Shown here piece by piece: positions 19,191-26,432 of a stretch of 27,124 nucleotides of DNA (position 1 is its first letter; each line of letters begins with the position of its first letter). Both the position numbers and the translations under genes were made by a program. The notes under the pieces were generated by a model. That model was not told the DNA's origin. It made no database searches and was given only the letters and a program-made list of their open reading frames with translations. Location of the stretch: the IMG/VR virus record IMGVR_UViG_3300038619_000085, positions 1 through 27,124 of that record. One strand, written 5' to 3'. The DNA is from a virus.

Positions 19191-19772
19191 TCACCTCCCG
19201 AAATACTTGGCGAGCGGATACAGCCCCGCCTCCAGCAATCCGCGCCCCAACCGCTCCTGCATCCGGTACAAGGCGTGGAAGAAATTCCCCCGGTTCATTC
19301 CCAGCCGCGGACCGCACTCGAACCACGGCCGGCCCTCTTCGCAATGCAGCCGCCACAGCAGCCGCTCCGCCGGCGGCAACACCCGCTCGATCACGCCCGC
19401 AAAGTCCACGCGATACTCGATCGTCTTGTAGTTCAACGCCCACCCGTAGCCAGCAACTGGCTCGATGAAAAGAAGCGCGCTGCCCGCAACCAGCGATTCC
19501 CGCACCTTCCGCTCTTGATCCCAGCACGCCCGCAAGATCCCTCTGTATGCGCACCCGCAAACACGCAGGCTCCAATCGGGCCGCCGCACTTCGCCGAATC
19601 CGAAGCAGATATCGCACCCGCCACGCGCGACGATCGCGTAGTTCCCGCCGCCGAATCGCGGCGCGCCCATCGCCGCCGTCTCCGGCAAGGTGGGGCAGGT
19701 CACCGACCTGCCAACCCGCATCCCCGTCGCCGCTTGCCCCGCCTCGTCGATTTCCGCCCGCACCGTCGCCAT
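19191..19772 (-). CDS. Cysteine-rich early protein with repeat near N-terminus
   Basis: A 193-residue protein. Residues 44-75 hold a probable zinc site: C-D-I-C-F-G-F-G-E-V-R-R, then V-C-G-C-A-Y-R-G-I-L-R-A-C. The spacing C-x2-C-x-G-x-G resembles half of a DnaJ-type zinc finger. The C-terminal half is helical and ends F-F-H-A-L-Y-R-M-Q-E-R-L-G-R-G-L-L followed by L-Y-P-L-A-K-Y-F, which has the look of a conserved phage protein tail, but I cannot name the family. Residues about 19-28 (V-G-R-S-V-T-C-P-T) are repeat B4. The original start may be M35 (M-G-A-P-R-F-G-G-G), with the N-terminus added by the repeat. Confidence 0.68.
   Translation of the reverse strand: MATVRAEIDEAGQAATGMRVGRSVTCPTLPETAAMGAPRFGGGNYAIVARGGCDICFGFGEVRRPDWSLRVCGCAYRGILRACWDQERKVRESLVAGSALLFIEPVAGYGWALNYKTIEYRVDFAGVIERVLPPAERLLWRLHCEEGRPWFECGPRLGMNRGNFFHALYRMQERLGRGLLEAGLYPLAKYFGR
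19690..19718. repeat. Family B palindromic repeat, copy B4 (short form)
   Basis: GTGGGGCAGGTC-AC-CGACCTGCCAACCCG. The first hairpin is intact (GCAGGTC pairing with GACCTGC) and the second hairpin is missing. In frame within the cysteine-rich early protein. Confidence 0.88.
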
Positions 19773-19784
19773 AACCCGTCATCT

Positions 19785-20054
19785 TCACGCCGCTGGCCGC
19801 TGCTCGCCGCCCACGATGTAATCCCACGCTGCCTCGAAAGTCTCGAACTGAATCGCCCAAACCTCCGTCTGCTCCGGCGCGCCCGCCTCCTTCGCCCCGG
19901 CCGCTTCCGTCAGCGCGATCGTTCCATCCGACCGGAATGCCAGCGCGAACTCCGCATCGTTCGCTTCCGCGAAAATCTCGAGAGCGCCCAGAATCTCCGT
20001 CGCGCCCGCCGTCGCCAGTAGCCGTGATTCAATCTCGCTCGTCGATTGGCTCAT
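19785..20054 (-). CDS. Small early protein of unknown function
   Basis: An 89-residue acidic protein starting at 20054, with GGAGG six bases upstream; an ATG at 20075 gives a seven-residue longer form without a better ribosome site. Residues 10-55 mix helix and strands (E-I-L-G-A-L-E-I-F-A-E-A-N-D-A-E-F-A-L-A-F), and the C-terminus has I-Q-F-E-T-F-E-A-A-W-D-Y-I. No family recognised. It lies between the small membrane protein and the cysteine-rich protein in the early operon. Confidence 0.62.
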   Translation of the reverse strand: MSQSTSEIESRLLATAGATEILGALEIFAEANDAEFALAFRSDGTIALTEAAGAKEAGAPEQTEVWAIQFETFEAAWDYIVGGEQRPAA

Positions 20055-20075
20055 ACCCGCCCTCCGTGTCCGCAT

Positions 20076-20327
20076 TCAGAATCTCCACCCGCGCGCCAAC
20101 CGCACCAGCCAGCCGGCAACCGCCAGCGGCCACAGTGCCAGGATCAACGCCAGCGACACCACGATCGCCACGTCCACCGCCAACTCGGGCAGCTCGGACC
20201 ACGCTCCAGCCTCCCTGTCCTCCGCCATGCAAAGGGCCTCGAAGAGCGCCACCACTCCGCCAGTCAATGCGTACAATATCCAGAGCATCTCTGTGTCGCC
20301 CGGCAACACCGGTGTCAGGAAATGCAT
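20076..20327 (-). CDS. Small early membrane protein
   Basis: An 83-residue protein with two predicted membrane helices, at about residues 14-33 (M-L-W-I-L-Y-A-L-T-G-G-V-V-A-L-F) and 50-76 (A-V-D-V-A-I-V-V-S-L-A-L-I-L-A-L-W-P-L-A). It starts with AAGGAG five bases upstream and overlaps the end of the preceding gene by 13 bp. It could be a toxin-like Kil or a membrane accessory of the lysogen. Unknown. Confidence 0.65.
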   Translation of the reverse strand: MHFLTPVLPGDTEMLWILYALTGGVVALFEALCMAEDREAGAWSELPELAVDVAIVVSLALILALWPLAVAGWLVRLARGWRF

Positions 20328-20644
20328 GGTGGCTCCTTCGGCTCGTCCGGCTCGTTCGCTTCACGCGCCATGGCGAGCAGGATCGAATTCAGCACTGCCT
20401 CGCCGGCCGCGTTCACCTGCACCTGTATCGTGGCGTTCGCTTGTTCCTCGACTGCGTCGAATTTTGCCGCCACGCCGGCATCGAACCACAAGGGGTCGGT
20501 CTTCACCGCCTCCACCAGGTCCAGCACGTCCGCGCGCATGAAGGTCTCCCGCTCTGAGGCGAACAGCAGCGAGCGGAGATAGCCCAGCACCGTTTGCGCC
20601 GCCATCTGCTCGCCCAGCGTCAATCGCACCGCGCTCTCCGTCAT
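20315..20644 (-). CDS. Early protein following the MuB-like gene
   Basis: A 109-residue protein starting at 20644, where its ATG overlaps the MuB-like stop (ATGA). GGAGGG lies six bases before it, which favours this start over the ATG at 20650. It is predicted helical throughout (T-L-G-E-Q-M-A-A-Q-T-V-L-G-Y-L-R; V-L-D-L-V-E-A-V; A-A-K-F-D-A-V-E-E-Q-A). Unknown function. Its operon position just after MuB suggests a role early in replication. Confidence 0.65.
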   Translation of the reverse strand: MTESAVRLTLGEQMAAQTVLGYLRSLLFASERETFMRADVLDLVEAVKTDPLWFDAGVAAKFDAVEEQANATIQVQVNAAGEAVLNSILLAMAREANEPDEPKEPPCIS

Positions 20645-21675
20645 ACGCATCCCTCCACGTTCATCCCCCACAGGTGCGCCGCCACGCCGATGATCGTCTT
20701 CTCCGTCACCGGCTTGCCCGCGTGCTTCGCCTTCAGCAGATCGAGCGACCGCATTAACCGCCGCATCGAGCCCGCGCAGGCCTTGTACCAGAAGTCGAAG
20801 CCCGCCGCGTCCACTTGCTCGATTCCCTCCTGCTTCGCTACCGCCGCCATCTCCGCCCGCGTCAGCCCGCTCAACGTCGCCCAGATCCCTATCCGCGACG
20901 TCAGCGCACCCAGGTCCGCCCCTTTCCCGCCCCGCAATCGCAGCAGCAGAATCGGCGCCGCCAACATCACCACGCCCACCCCGGAATCGTGCGTGTGGTC
21001 CCACATCTGCCGGATCACCTGGCACACCCTCGGCCGCAGCATCTCGCACTGGTCGAAGATCAGCAGGCATGGGTTCGCGTTCAGAAACGCGCACAGCTCG
21101 CGGAACAAGCTGCCGCCGCGCTGCGGCCCCACATGAACGGATAGCCCGAACTGCCGCGCCAGCATCAGCACGAAGTCCACCACGTTCGAGCGCGAGAATT
21201 CATCGAACTCGAACGTCATGCTCTCGATCGACCCCGCCCGCCGCCGCCGCCACTCTTTCACCGCCTCCGTTTTCCCCACTCCGAAATCGGCCGCCACCAT
21301 GCCGATCGTCCCCTGCTCCGCGCAGTAGTCCAGCACTTCCCAAATCTTCCGCACCGTCTCCGTTTCGTAAAACGTCCCGCGCCGCGCCACCCTCCGCACC
21401 CGCCGCGTCATGTCTTCCGTCAGCGTCATCGCATCCGTCGCGCCGCCCGGCATCAGGATCTCGCCCGCCTTCGCCAGCAGCAGCACGCGCTGCATCTCGC
21501 TCACAACCTCCTTACCGCCCGGACAGTGCCCGCTCAGAAAGTTCCGCACCGTCGATTGGCTCAACGTCGTGTATTGCGCGAAGTCGATCGGCAACAGATC
21601 CGGCCGCGCCCGCATGTATTCGGCATAGTCCGCCCGCAACCTGTCCGCAACCTCTTCCGCCAGTTGTGTCGTCAT
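20641..21675 (-). CDS. MuB-like transposition target-selection ATPase
   Basis: A 344-residue AAA+ ATPase. Residues 1-75 hold an N-terminal helix-turn-helix (T-T-L-S-Q-S-T-V-R-N-F-L-S-G at about 36-49), as in Mu B. Walker A is D-F-G-V-G-K-T at residues 130-136 and Walker B is C-L-L-I-F-D-Q-C-E at 203-211. In Mu, B binds target DNA, activates the transposase and gives target immunity. The order transposase, two small genes, B-type ATPase matches Mu-like phages. It starts with GGAAGG eight bases upstream and overlaps the previous stop. Confidence 0.9.
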   Translation of the reverse strand: MTTQLAEEVADRLRADYAEYMRARPDLLPIDFAQYTTLSQSTVRNFLSGHCPGGKEVVSEMQRVLLLAKAGEILMPGGATDAMTLTEDMTRRVRRVARRGTFYETETVRKIWEVLDYCAEQGTIGMVAADFGVGKTEAVKEWRRRRAGSIESMTFEFDEFSRSNVVDFVLMLARQFGLSVHVGPQRGGSLFRELCAFLNANPCLLIFDQCEMLRPRVCQVIRQMWDHTHDSGVGVVMLAAPILLLRLRGGKGADLGALTSRIGIWATLSGLTRAEMAAVAKQEGIEQVDAAGFDFWYKACAGSMRRLMRSLDLLKAKHAGKPVTEKTIIGVAAHLWGMNVEGCV

Positions 21676-21965
21676 GAGCGCACCTTCCTCGCCGGCGGCA
21701 AGAGATCCAGCACGAACCTGGCGGCCGTGGCCGCGATCTGGAGCGCCTTCTCCCTCACCAGCCGGTCATCGCGCTCCGTGTCGCCTTTCGTTGTTTCCGC
21801 CCACAATTCGTGGTCGGCATCGGTGATTGCCAGGCGCCCCTCCTGCATCGATCGGAGCGCCCCGTATATTGCCCGCGCGCGGCGCACTTCGCCCGCGATC
21901 GCGACCAGCACATCCAACTCTTCCGGCGGCAATTCCGCCAGGAACACCAAGCCTTTTACCGGCAT
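21672..21965 (-). CDS. Small protein between transposase and MuB-like genes
   Basis: A 97-residue helical protein starting at 21965, with AAGGGGG about eight bases upstream; the stop overlaps the start of the B-like gene by four bases. It contains P-P-E-E-L-D-V-L-V-A-I-A-G-E-V-R-R-A-R and ends with a basic P-P-A-R-K-V-R-S. Many Mu-like phages carry a small gene at this place. No function can be read from the sequence. Confidence 0.65.
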   Translation of the reverse strand: MPVKGLVFLAELPPEELDVLVAIAGEVRRARAIYGALRSMQEGRLAITDADHELWAETTKGDTERDDRLVREKALQIAATAARFVLDLLPPARKVRS

Positions 21966-21992
21966 GTTTCATCCCCCTTAAAATCGACTGCT

Positions 21993-22026
21993 GCCCTTTA
22001 TAAGGGCGCCTGTCAGTCGGCGCCCT
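21993..22026. promoter_or_regulatory. Inverted repeats upstream of the small gene before MuB
   Basis: GCCCTT-TAT-AAGGGC at 21993-22007 is a perfect 6-bp stem with a three-base loop. It is followed by GGCGCC at 22006-22011 and a second GGCGCC at 22019-22024, eight bases apart. They lie in the 77-bp gap ahead of the 97-residue gene. They could be an operator or an mRNA processing site; no promoter boxes are clear. Confidence 0.4.
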
Positions 22027-22042
22027 GTCTTCCGGTCCGCAT

Positions 22043-22198
22043 TTACTCCGTTGTGGGTTGCTGGCCCTGCACTTGTGCTTTGCTTCCGCAGTTGACTGCG
22101 GCCGCTGACCCGGTATCGAGGCGTTGACCCTGCAGATCGCAACGCGCATCACCTTCCAGTCCCAGCCCACGGACCCGCTCATCGTTGTGGTATGTCAT
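22043..22198 (-). CDS. 51-residue ORF coupled to the transposase
   Basis: The ATG overlaps the transposase stop (ATGA at 22195-22198) and the frame runs M-T-Y-H-N-D-E-R-V-R to a TAA at 22043. The peptide is polar, with two cysteines. No ribosome site of its own is clear, so translation would depend on termination of the transposase. It may be real or a fortuitous frame in a 229-bp gap. Confidence 0.4.
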   Translation of the reverse strand: MTYHNDERVRGLGLEGDARCDLQGQRLDTGSAAAVNCGSKAQVQGQQPTTE

Positions 22199-24360
22199 GA
22201 TTTCCCAAAAAACTGAAACTCTTCGTCCACTTGCGGCGCCGCCGCTTCGGTTGCGTTCACCGCATCCGCCGGCGCCCGAAAATCGAAACTCTTCTCTTTC
22301 CGATCCGCCGCCGCGGCCGCTTCCACGCCCGCCGGCAGCTCCACCGGAATCTCCACCCGCGCCGCACCTGGTCTGTCCGGCAGCACGTCCGCCCTCCGGT
22401 TCAATCGCTCTTCGAGCGAGATCCCCGGTGCCGCCGCCACCGCCGCCAGAATCGCTTTCCGCACTTCGCGCCGCGCCGCGCGCCGCGCCCGCTCGTCTTC
22501 CACGAACCCCTGCTCGCCCATATGCCGCAGTTGCACGCAATGCACGAGCCCAAAGAATCGGTCCTCGTAGTACACCGCGCCCTCGCCCATATCGAGCGGA
22601 TCGTACGCGTAGTCCACCACTTTCCCGTTCAGCAGATTCAGCCGCTGCGTCCCGTCCGACATGCGATAGAAATAAGGCTGCCCATCGTGCGTTGTCCGCA
22701 GCTCACCGTGTTGCACCGTGATCTGTTTCCGCTTCGCAAAGCACATGTGCAGCACGTCCGCCGGCACGCTGCGCCGCTCCACCCGCCCTATCTGGTCTTC
22801 CCACGCTTCGTTCGGGCACTTCCAGCCGTGGCCGAGCGGAGTCACTTTGCGCATCCCCTCGCCTTCCACCGGCCGCTCGTTTAGATCCCTCAGCACCGCG
22901 TCGTACAGCCGTCCAATCTCCTCGATCGTCCGGAATGGCGTCGTCTCCGCCGTCCCCGCCGCAAACGCTTCATGCCGCTTCACCAGCTCCGGATAATGCT
23001 CCGGACGCGCGCCCGGCTTATGTCCGCACCACTCCGGCAGCGTTCGGTCGACGTTCGACACGCGATTGAAATTCGCCTCGATCAGCTTCGCTCGCGCGTT
23101 ATAGGGGATCGCGTGCCGCACCCGTATTCCCAGCGTCCCTAGCACCCCGCACCAGGTCGGATCGAGATCCGCGATCCGCTCCGCCTGGCGCGCCTTCCGC
23201 GCCTTCCCCTCGAACCATTCGCAGCGAAAATCCTTGCCGTTGTCCCAGTACAGTTCCTTCGGCAGTCCGAAATTCAAAAACACTTTCTTCAGCACCACCG
23301 CGATCGAGTCGCTTGATGGCGTTTCCACAATCGCCCAGCCGAGCCATTTCCGCGTGCGCATGTCGATCGCGGCCGTCAGCCACGGCCGCGCCAGTTTCCA
23401 GCCCGCGCGCCCGTCCCGCACCATACAGAACAAGTCCAGTACGCGGTGATCCATCACCACGTACTCCATCGGCTCCAGGCTCAGGTAATCCCTGTGTGAG
23501 AGGATCTCTTGCGAGTCCCTGTAGGCGTCTTCGCCCTCGCGCCCCAGCGTTCGGATCATCTCCGGTATCCGCTGGAACCATGTGCAGAAAGTCCTGTAGG
23601 CCACTGCCGGCAATTGCGCTGCTGGCGCCAACCGCCCTTCCGTATCGATGTATTCCGCGTACTTGTCGCGCTCGAATTCGCCCATCGGCCGCGTGACGTG
23701 CGCGTCCCGCCACACACGCTCTTCCTCGTACACGCGCCACATGTCCGCCACGCGCAGAATGCCGTACACGCCCTTCTGTGGCAGTGAGAGCTTCAACAGC
23801 AGTGCCCGCGCCGACGCCGTCATCACCTTCGACCCGCCCTTGTCCGCGCGGTCCTTGCGCACCAGGCCCGGCAGCCCGCCCATCCGCCAGCGCTCGATCC
23901 AGCGCCGTATCGTGCGCACCGATACCTTGTGTTTCTCGGCCGCAGTCGCCTGGCCAGCCAGAAACGCGTAGAGCGCGCTCTGCCGCGGATATTGCGCGTG
24001 CAGCGCCGGGTACTTTTCCGCGTCCACCACCGGCGCGATCGCGTCGTATCGCCGCTCCGCTTTCGCCCGGTCTTTCGCGCTCAGGTTCGGCCCCTCCGGC
24101 GCAGTCAGCGCTAGCGTCAATTGCCCCGCGTCCACGGCCGCCGGAACCAGCTCGACCACTTTCCTATGGAGCGTCGCCGCCCACCGCCGCTGCGCTTCCG
24201 CCGGCAGCAGCGCCACATCGTATACCGGCGCCGGCTTCCCGTTGCGCGCGATCTCGCCTTCCACCGGCTGTAGTTCGTCCGCGCGTCGCCGGACCGATCG
24301 GCGCGATCGCTCCATTAGCTCGGCAGCCTGCTCTTGCGTCAGCTTCGCGGTGTTCGGCAT
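22195..24360 (-). CDS. MuA-like DDE transposase
   Basis: A 721-residue transposase that integrates and replicates the phage by transposition. The N-terminus has DNA-binding winged-helix regions (residues 1-60 and about 140-180, V-R-T-I-R-R-W-I-E-R-W). The RNase H-like core has D304 in V-M-D-H-R, D373 in Y-W-D-N-G-K-D-F and E428 in K-L-I-E-A-N-F-N-R. The spacings 69 and 55 are close to those of Mu A (67 and 56). The C-terminal part is the Mu-type beta barrel and a charged tail. The start at 24360 overlaps the previous stop (TGATG), with GGGAG eight bases upstream; an upstream ATG at 24375 lies inside the previous gene. Confidence 0.93.
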   Translation of the reverse strand: MPNTAKLTQEQAAELMERSRRSVRRRADELQPVEGEIARNGKPAPVYDVALLPAEAQRRWAATLHRKVVELVPAAVDAGQLTLALTAPEGPNLSAKDRAKAERRYDAIAPVVDAEKYPALHAQYPRQSALYAFLAGQATAAEKHKVSVRTIRRWIERWRMGGLPGLVRKDRADKGGSKVMTASARALLLKLSLPQKGVYGILRVADMWRVYEEERVWRDAHVTRPMGEFERDKYAEYIDTEGRLAPAAQLPAVAYRTFCTWFQRIPEMIRTLGREGEDAYRDSQEILSHRDYLSLEPMEYVVMDHRVLDLFCMVRDGRAGWKLARPWLTAAIDMRTRKWLGWAIVETPSSDSIAVVLKKVFLNFGLPKELYWDNGKDFRCEWFEGKARKARQAERIADLDPTWCGVLGTLGIRVRHAIPYNARAKLIEANFNRVSNVDRTLPEWCGHKPGARPEHYPELVKRHEAFAAGTAETTPFRTIEEIGRLYDAVLRDLNERPVEGEGMRKVTPLGHGWKCPNEAWEDQIGRVERRSVPADVLHMCFAKRKQITVQHGELRTTHDGQPYFYRMSDGTQRLNLLNGKVVDYAYDPLDMGEGAVYYEDRFFGLVHCVQLRHMGEQGFVEDERARRAARREVRKAILAAVAAAPGISLEERLNRRADVLPDRPGAARVEIPVELPAGVEAAAAADRKEKSFDFRAPADAVNATEAAAPQVDEEFQFFGKS

Positions 24361-24812
24361 CAGACTGTCTCCCATAGTTTTTCCGCGAGCTTCTTCCGCC
24401 GCAGCTCGGCCCTGCCCAGTTCCGCGAAGTCCCTGTCCTCCGCCGTCGCCAGAGACAACCGGGCCGGCCGGAACACCGCCTCCGCCAGCCGCGAGCTTTT
24501 CAGCACCATTACCCACGCCGCCAATAACTCCACCGGGAAGCGGTGCCCCGCTTTCGTCTCCGACATGTACGCGTCGATCATCGCCAGGCTGATCGGCCGC
24601 CCCATCATCCAACTGATCTCGATCGCGATCTCCGCGCGCGAAAGTCTCGATTCCTTCACGTCCGCCCGCAGAGCTTCGCGGATCGCCGCCTGCATGCCCG
24701 ATAACGCGCCATTTACCTCTCCCGGCGCCGCGGTGATATCCAATTTCGCCTCGCCTTCGGACGTGGCTTTCTGCCCCGCTTCTGGTTTACCTTTGGAATC
24801 GGAGGTGTTCAT
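24360..24812 (-). CDS. Early protein preceding the transposase
   Basis: A 150-residue protein starting at 24812, its ATG overlapping the stop of the Ner-like gene. The first 45 residues are low complexity and charged. The rest holds S-R-A-E-I-A-I-E-I-S-W-M-M-G-R-P-I-S-L-A-M-I-D-A-Y-M-S-E, then G-H-R-F-P-V-E-L-L-A-A-W-V-M-V-L, a helix-turn-helix-like segment common in proteins encoded before MuA in Mu-like phages of environmental bacteria. Probably a DNA-binding accessory of transposition or regulation. The family function is not known to me. Confidence 0.72.
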   Translation of the reverse strand: MNTSDSKGKPEAGQKATSEGEAKLDITAAPGEVNGALSGMQAAIREALRADVKESRLSRAEIAIEISWMMGRPISLAMIDAYMSETKAGHRFPVELLAAWVMVLKSSRLAEAVFRPARLSLATAEDRDFAELGRAELRRKKLAEKLWETV

Positions 24813-25057
24813 GCGGCTTTCTTTCGGAGTTCGAATCCAGGCGCCCGCAGCCGGCGTAACGCTCTTTCGACTCGCGCCGACCGCCGCCGGCCCCAGTACA
24901 CCTCCCGAACGAATTGCCGGGAGCAATGGCGATATCTGGACAGTTGTCTGGCAACCTGTGAGAACACACCAGGGTTAGCCAGCAACCAGGCCTTTTCGTA
25001 GGCCACCGGCTGCGTCACCAGCGCGGTATGATTGGCTAGTAGGTTGTCGAGTCGCAC
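24809..25057 (-). CDS. Ner-like small DNA-binding protein
   Basis: An 82-residue basic protein, first gene of the leftward operon. The C-terminal half, Q-F-V-R-E-V-Y-W-G-R-R-R-S-A-R-V-E-R-A-L-R-R-L, resembles the recognition-helix end of small phage HTH regulators. It takes the place of ner in Mu, which turns down early transcription. The start is a GTG at 25057 whose codon touches the triple CTTAAG palindrome. There is no room for a normal leader, so either translation starts leaderless or a later codon is used. The stop overlaps the next ATG (ATGA). Confidence 0.68.
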   Translation of the reverse strand: MRLDNLLANHTALVTQPVAYEKAWLLANPGVFSQVARQLSRYRHCSRQFVREVYWGRRRSARVERALRRLRAPGFELRKKAA

Positions 25058-25086
25058 TTAAGCTTAAGCTTAAGTCTTATTGCGAC
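25051..25086. promoter_or_regulatory. Divergent operator: triple CTTAAG palindrome
   Basis: CTTAAG repeated three times without spacing at 25057-25074, a perfect palindrome of 20 bp including flanking A and T (25056-25075). It is enclosed by GTCGCA (25051-25056) and its complement TGCGAC (25081-25086). It sits in the 49-bp gap between the divergent repressor and Ner-like genes, the position of the lysis-lysogeny operator in Mu-like phages. The repressor of the neighbouring gene is the obvious candidate binder. Confidence 0.75.
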
Positions 25087-25106
25087 GCGCAGGCAAGAAC
25101 TATCTC

Positions 25107-25520
25107 ATGGGGGACTTTGTCCGCACTCTCCGCGAGCGCCTCGGGCTAACGCAACAGCAATTCGCTGAGCGGTTCAAGATGTCCTATGGCGCCATCCAAG
25201 GGTATGAGAGTGGCCGCAGCCCTAGCCGCGCCCGAATCGAGACACTGAAGTCGATCGCCGTCGACACCGGCCATGCCGATCTTATCTCTATGTTGTCCGG
25301 GGAGTTACCGCCCACCCCGCCTCCCACGACACCGGCCGAAAAACAGCGATGGCTGAACATGCTCGCGGCCATACTGGACAGCGGGGATAAGGATGCCATC
25401 CCCGCCGTGCAGTCCAATTTGGTCACCTTTGATGCGCTGATTCAGGCCCGGAAAGAACTGGCGAAACGCCGTAAGGGGGTAACTCACACCCCGCAAAAAA
25501 GGTCCTCCACCCCCCCTTAA
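25107..25520 (+). CDS. XRE/Cro-CI family phage repressor
   Basis: A 137-residue protein and the first plus-strand gene. Residues 4-58 are a classic HTH_XRE: V-R-T-L-R-E-R-L-G-L-T-Q-Q-Q-F-A-E-R-F, then M-S-Y-G-A-I-Q-G-Y-E-S-G-R-S-P-S. A Pro-rich linker (L-P-P-T-P-P-P-T-T-P) leads to a helical C-terminal part that may oligomerise. It replaces Mu c as the immunity repressor and is divergent from the transposition operon. The ATG at 25107 is favoured over an in-frame TTG at 25080. The stop lies in a second CTTAAG-containing palindrome (CCCTTAAGGG at 25514-25523). Confidence 0.85.
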   Translation: MGDFVRTLRERLGLTQQQFAERFKMSYGAIQGYESGRSPSRARIETLKSIAVDTGHADLISMLSGELPPTPPPTTPAEKQRWLNMLAAILDSGDKDAIPAVQSNLVTFDALIQARKELAKRRKGVTHTPQKRSSTPP

Positions 25521-25523
25521 GGG
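25514..25523. promoter_or_regulatory. CCCTTAAGGG palindrome at the repressor stop
   Basis: A perfect 10-bp palindrome with the same CTTAAG core as the operator 440 bp away. CTTAAG is scarce in this GC-rich window, so it may be a secondary operator. It could also be chance. Confidence 0.35.
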
Positions 25524-25561
25524 AACACGAACGTGCCGCGCTGAAGCGGTACTTTGTGAAA

Positions 25562-25804
25562 ATGCAGACTGGAATTCACATCATCAATCCCAGCTCTGAA
25601 CCGGCAATCTCCCAAATTGAAGTGGGAGCAATTATCGCTATGGCGAACCAGATTCGGATGCTGACAAAAACGTATGAACTCGCCTGCCAGGGGCTGCTCA
25701 CCAGGCTGCGCGACGGAGTAGTGGTCGATCCCGGCATGCACACCGCCGAGCTGGAGGAAGTGAACGAGGGGACGTCTCAAACTGTTCGCCTGATCCTGCA
25801 CTAA
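25562..25804 (+). CDS. Small accessory protein downstream of the repressor
   Basis: An 80-residue protein (ATG at 25562; an in-frame GTG at 25556 adds two residues) beginning M-Q-T-G-I-H-I-I-N-P-S-S-E-P. It has a helical centre (A-I-I-A-M-A-N-Q-I-R-M-L-T-K-T-Y-E-L-A) and an acidic end. It lies 41 bp after the repressor stop in the same direction and may share its transcript. Not recognised. It could belong to the immunity region or be the first cargo gene. Confidence 0.58.
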   Translation: MQTGIHIINPSSEPAISQIEVGAIIAMANQIRMLTKTYELACQGLLTRLRDGVVVDPGMHTAELEEVNEGTSQTVRLILH

Positions 25805-25863
25805 TTTCCTGTTTCTACTCCCAAACAAATAAGAGGATCGGCCCACGCGCCGCACTATCAATT

Positions 25864-26331
25864 GTGCGACTCGCGACTTCCATCCTTATATATGCTCTTC
25901 TCCCCGGTGGCTGGTCCAAGGCCAAGTGGTATATGACCGAGGCCCAGATCGCCGACGCCTTCGGCGCCGACCACATCGTGCGTGTTCCGATGGCCGATCA
26001 CTCGACCGCGCCTGGCGTCGATATCGACCTCGATGGCAAGCCGTGGCGCGCCGTCTTCAACCTCAAGGACGGTGGACTATCTAATGTCGGCCTCGCCCCG
26101 CGCGATGCCCAGGATCGCAACGGCCGCGTCTTCCAGTCGCTGGTCGACCTGCTCGTCCAGAAGTACGGCCGCCCCTGGAAATCCGAGCGAGCCCAGGAGT
26201 TCCGCACCATCGAATATCAGTGGTCCTTCCCTTCGACCGTCATCAGTCTTTCACTCACCACCGTGCCCGGCGTTTCCGGTGTCGCGATCCTCGATCTCAA
26301 CTACCACCGCGCCGCCGCCGACCCTCTCTAG
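25864..26331 (+). CDS. Accessory protein of unknown function, possibly exported
   Basis: A 155-residue protein from a GTG at 25864; an ATG at 25933 gives a 132-residue form. Neither has a clear ribosome site. With the longer start the N-terminus is moderately hydrophobic (S-I-L-I-Y-A-L-L-P-G-G). The rest follows a pattern seen in small secreted bacterial proteins: M-T-E-A-Q-I-A-D-A-F-G-A, beta strands around D-G-K-P-W-R-A-V-F-N-L-K-D-G-G-L, L-L-V-Q-K-Y-G-R-P-W, and Y-Q-W-S-F-P-S-T-V-I-S-L-S-L-T. Codon use is as GC-rich as the phage. Could be lysogenic conversion cargo or host DNA. Confidence 0.6.
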   Translation: MRLATSILIYALLPGGWSKAKWYMTEAQIADAFGADHIVRVPMADHSTAPGVDIDLDGKPWRAVFNLKDGGLSNVGLAPRDAQDRNGRVFQSLVDLLVQKYGRPWKSERAQEFRTIEYQWSFPSTVISLSLTTVPGVSGVAILDLNYHRAAADPL

Positions 26332-26367
26332 TGTCTTGCGCGTTTCCGCTTGAGCGACAGTTTTCTC

Positions 26368-26396
26368 TTGACATAGCGGCCCCATTGAAGTATAAT
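26368..26396 (+). promoter_or_regulatory. Consensus sigma-70 promoter
   Basis: TTGACA at 26368-26373, a 17-bp spacer, and TATAAT at 26391-26396: both boxes match the consensus at all twelve positions with optimal spacing. It drives the 86-residue gene starting at 26433. I see no other site of this quality in the window. Confidence 0.88.
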
Positions 26397-26403
26397 TAAG
26401 GTA

Positions 26404-26420
26404 GCTCGAATCCATCGAGC
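26404..26420 (+). promoter_or_regulatory. Hairpin at the mRNA 5' end
   Basis: GCTCGA (26404-26409), loop ATCCA, TCGAGC (26415-26420), beginning about eight bases after the -10 box, so at or next to +1, and followed directly by the GGGAG ribosome site. Either a transcript-stabilising 5' stem or a repressor operator. Confidence 0.55.
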
Positions 26421-26432
26421 GGGAGAAAAAAG

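Noticed and set aside
5143-19718. CRISPR array
   Set aside because: The repeats are far apart, unevenly spaced and mostly inside genes; there are no cas genes or spacers.
18949-19860. 303-codon minus-strand frame
   Set aside because: Gly/Ala/Arg-rich and out of frame with three genes that have ribosome sites and motifs.
18441-20021. 526-codon plus-strand frame over the early operon
   Set aside because: Crosses several coupled minus-strand genes with normal protein composition; its own translation is low complexity.
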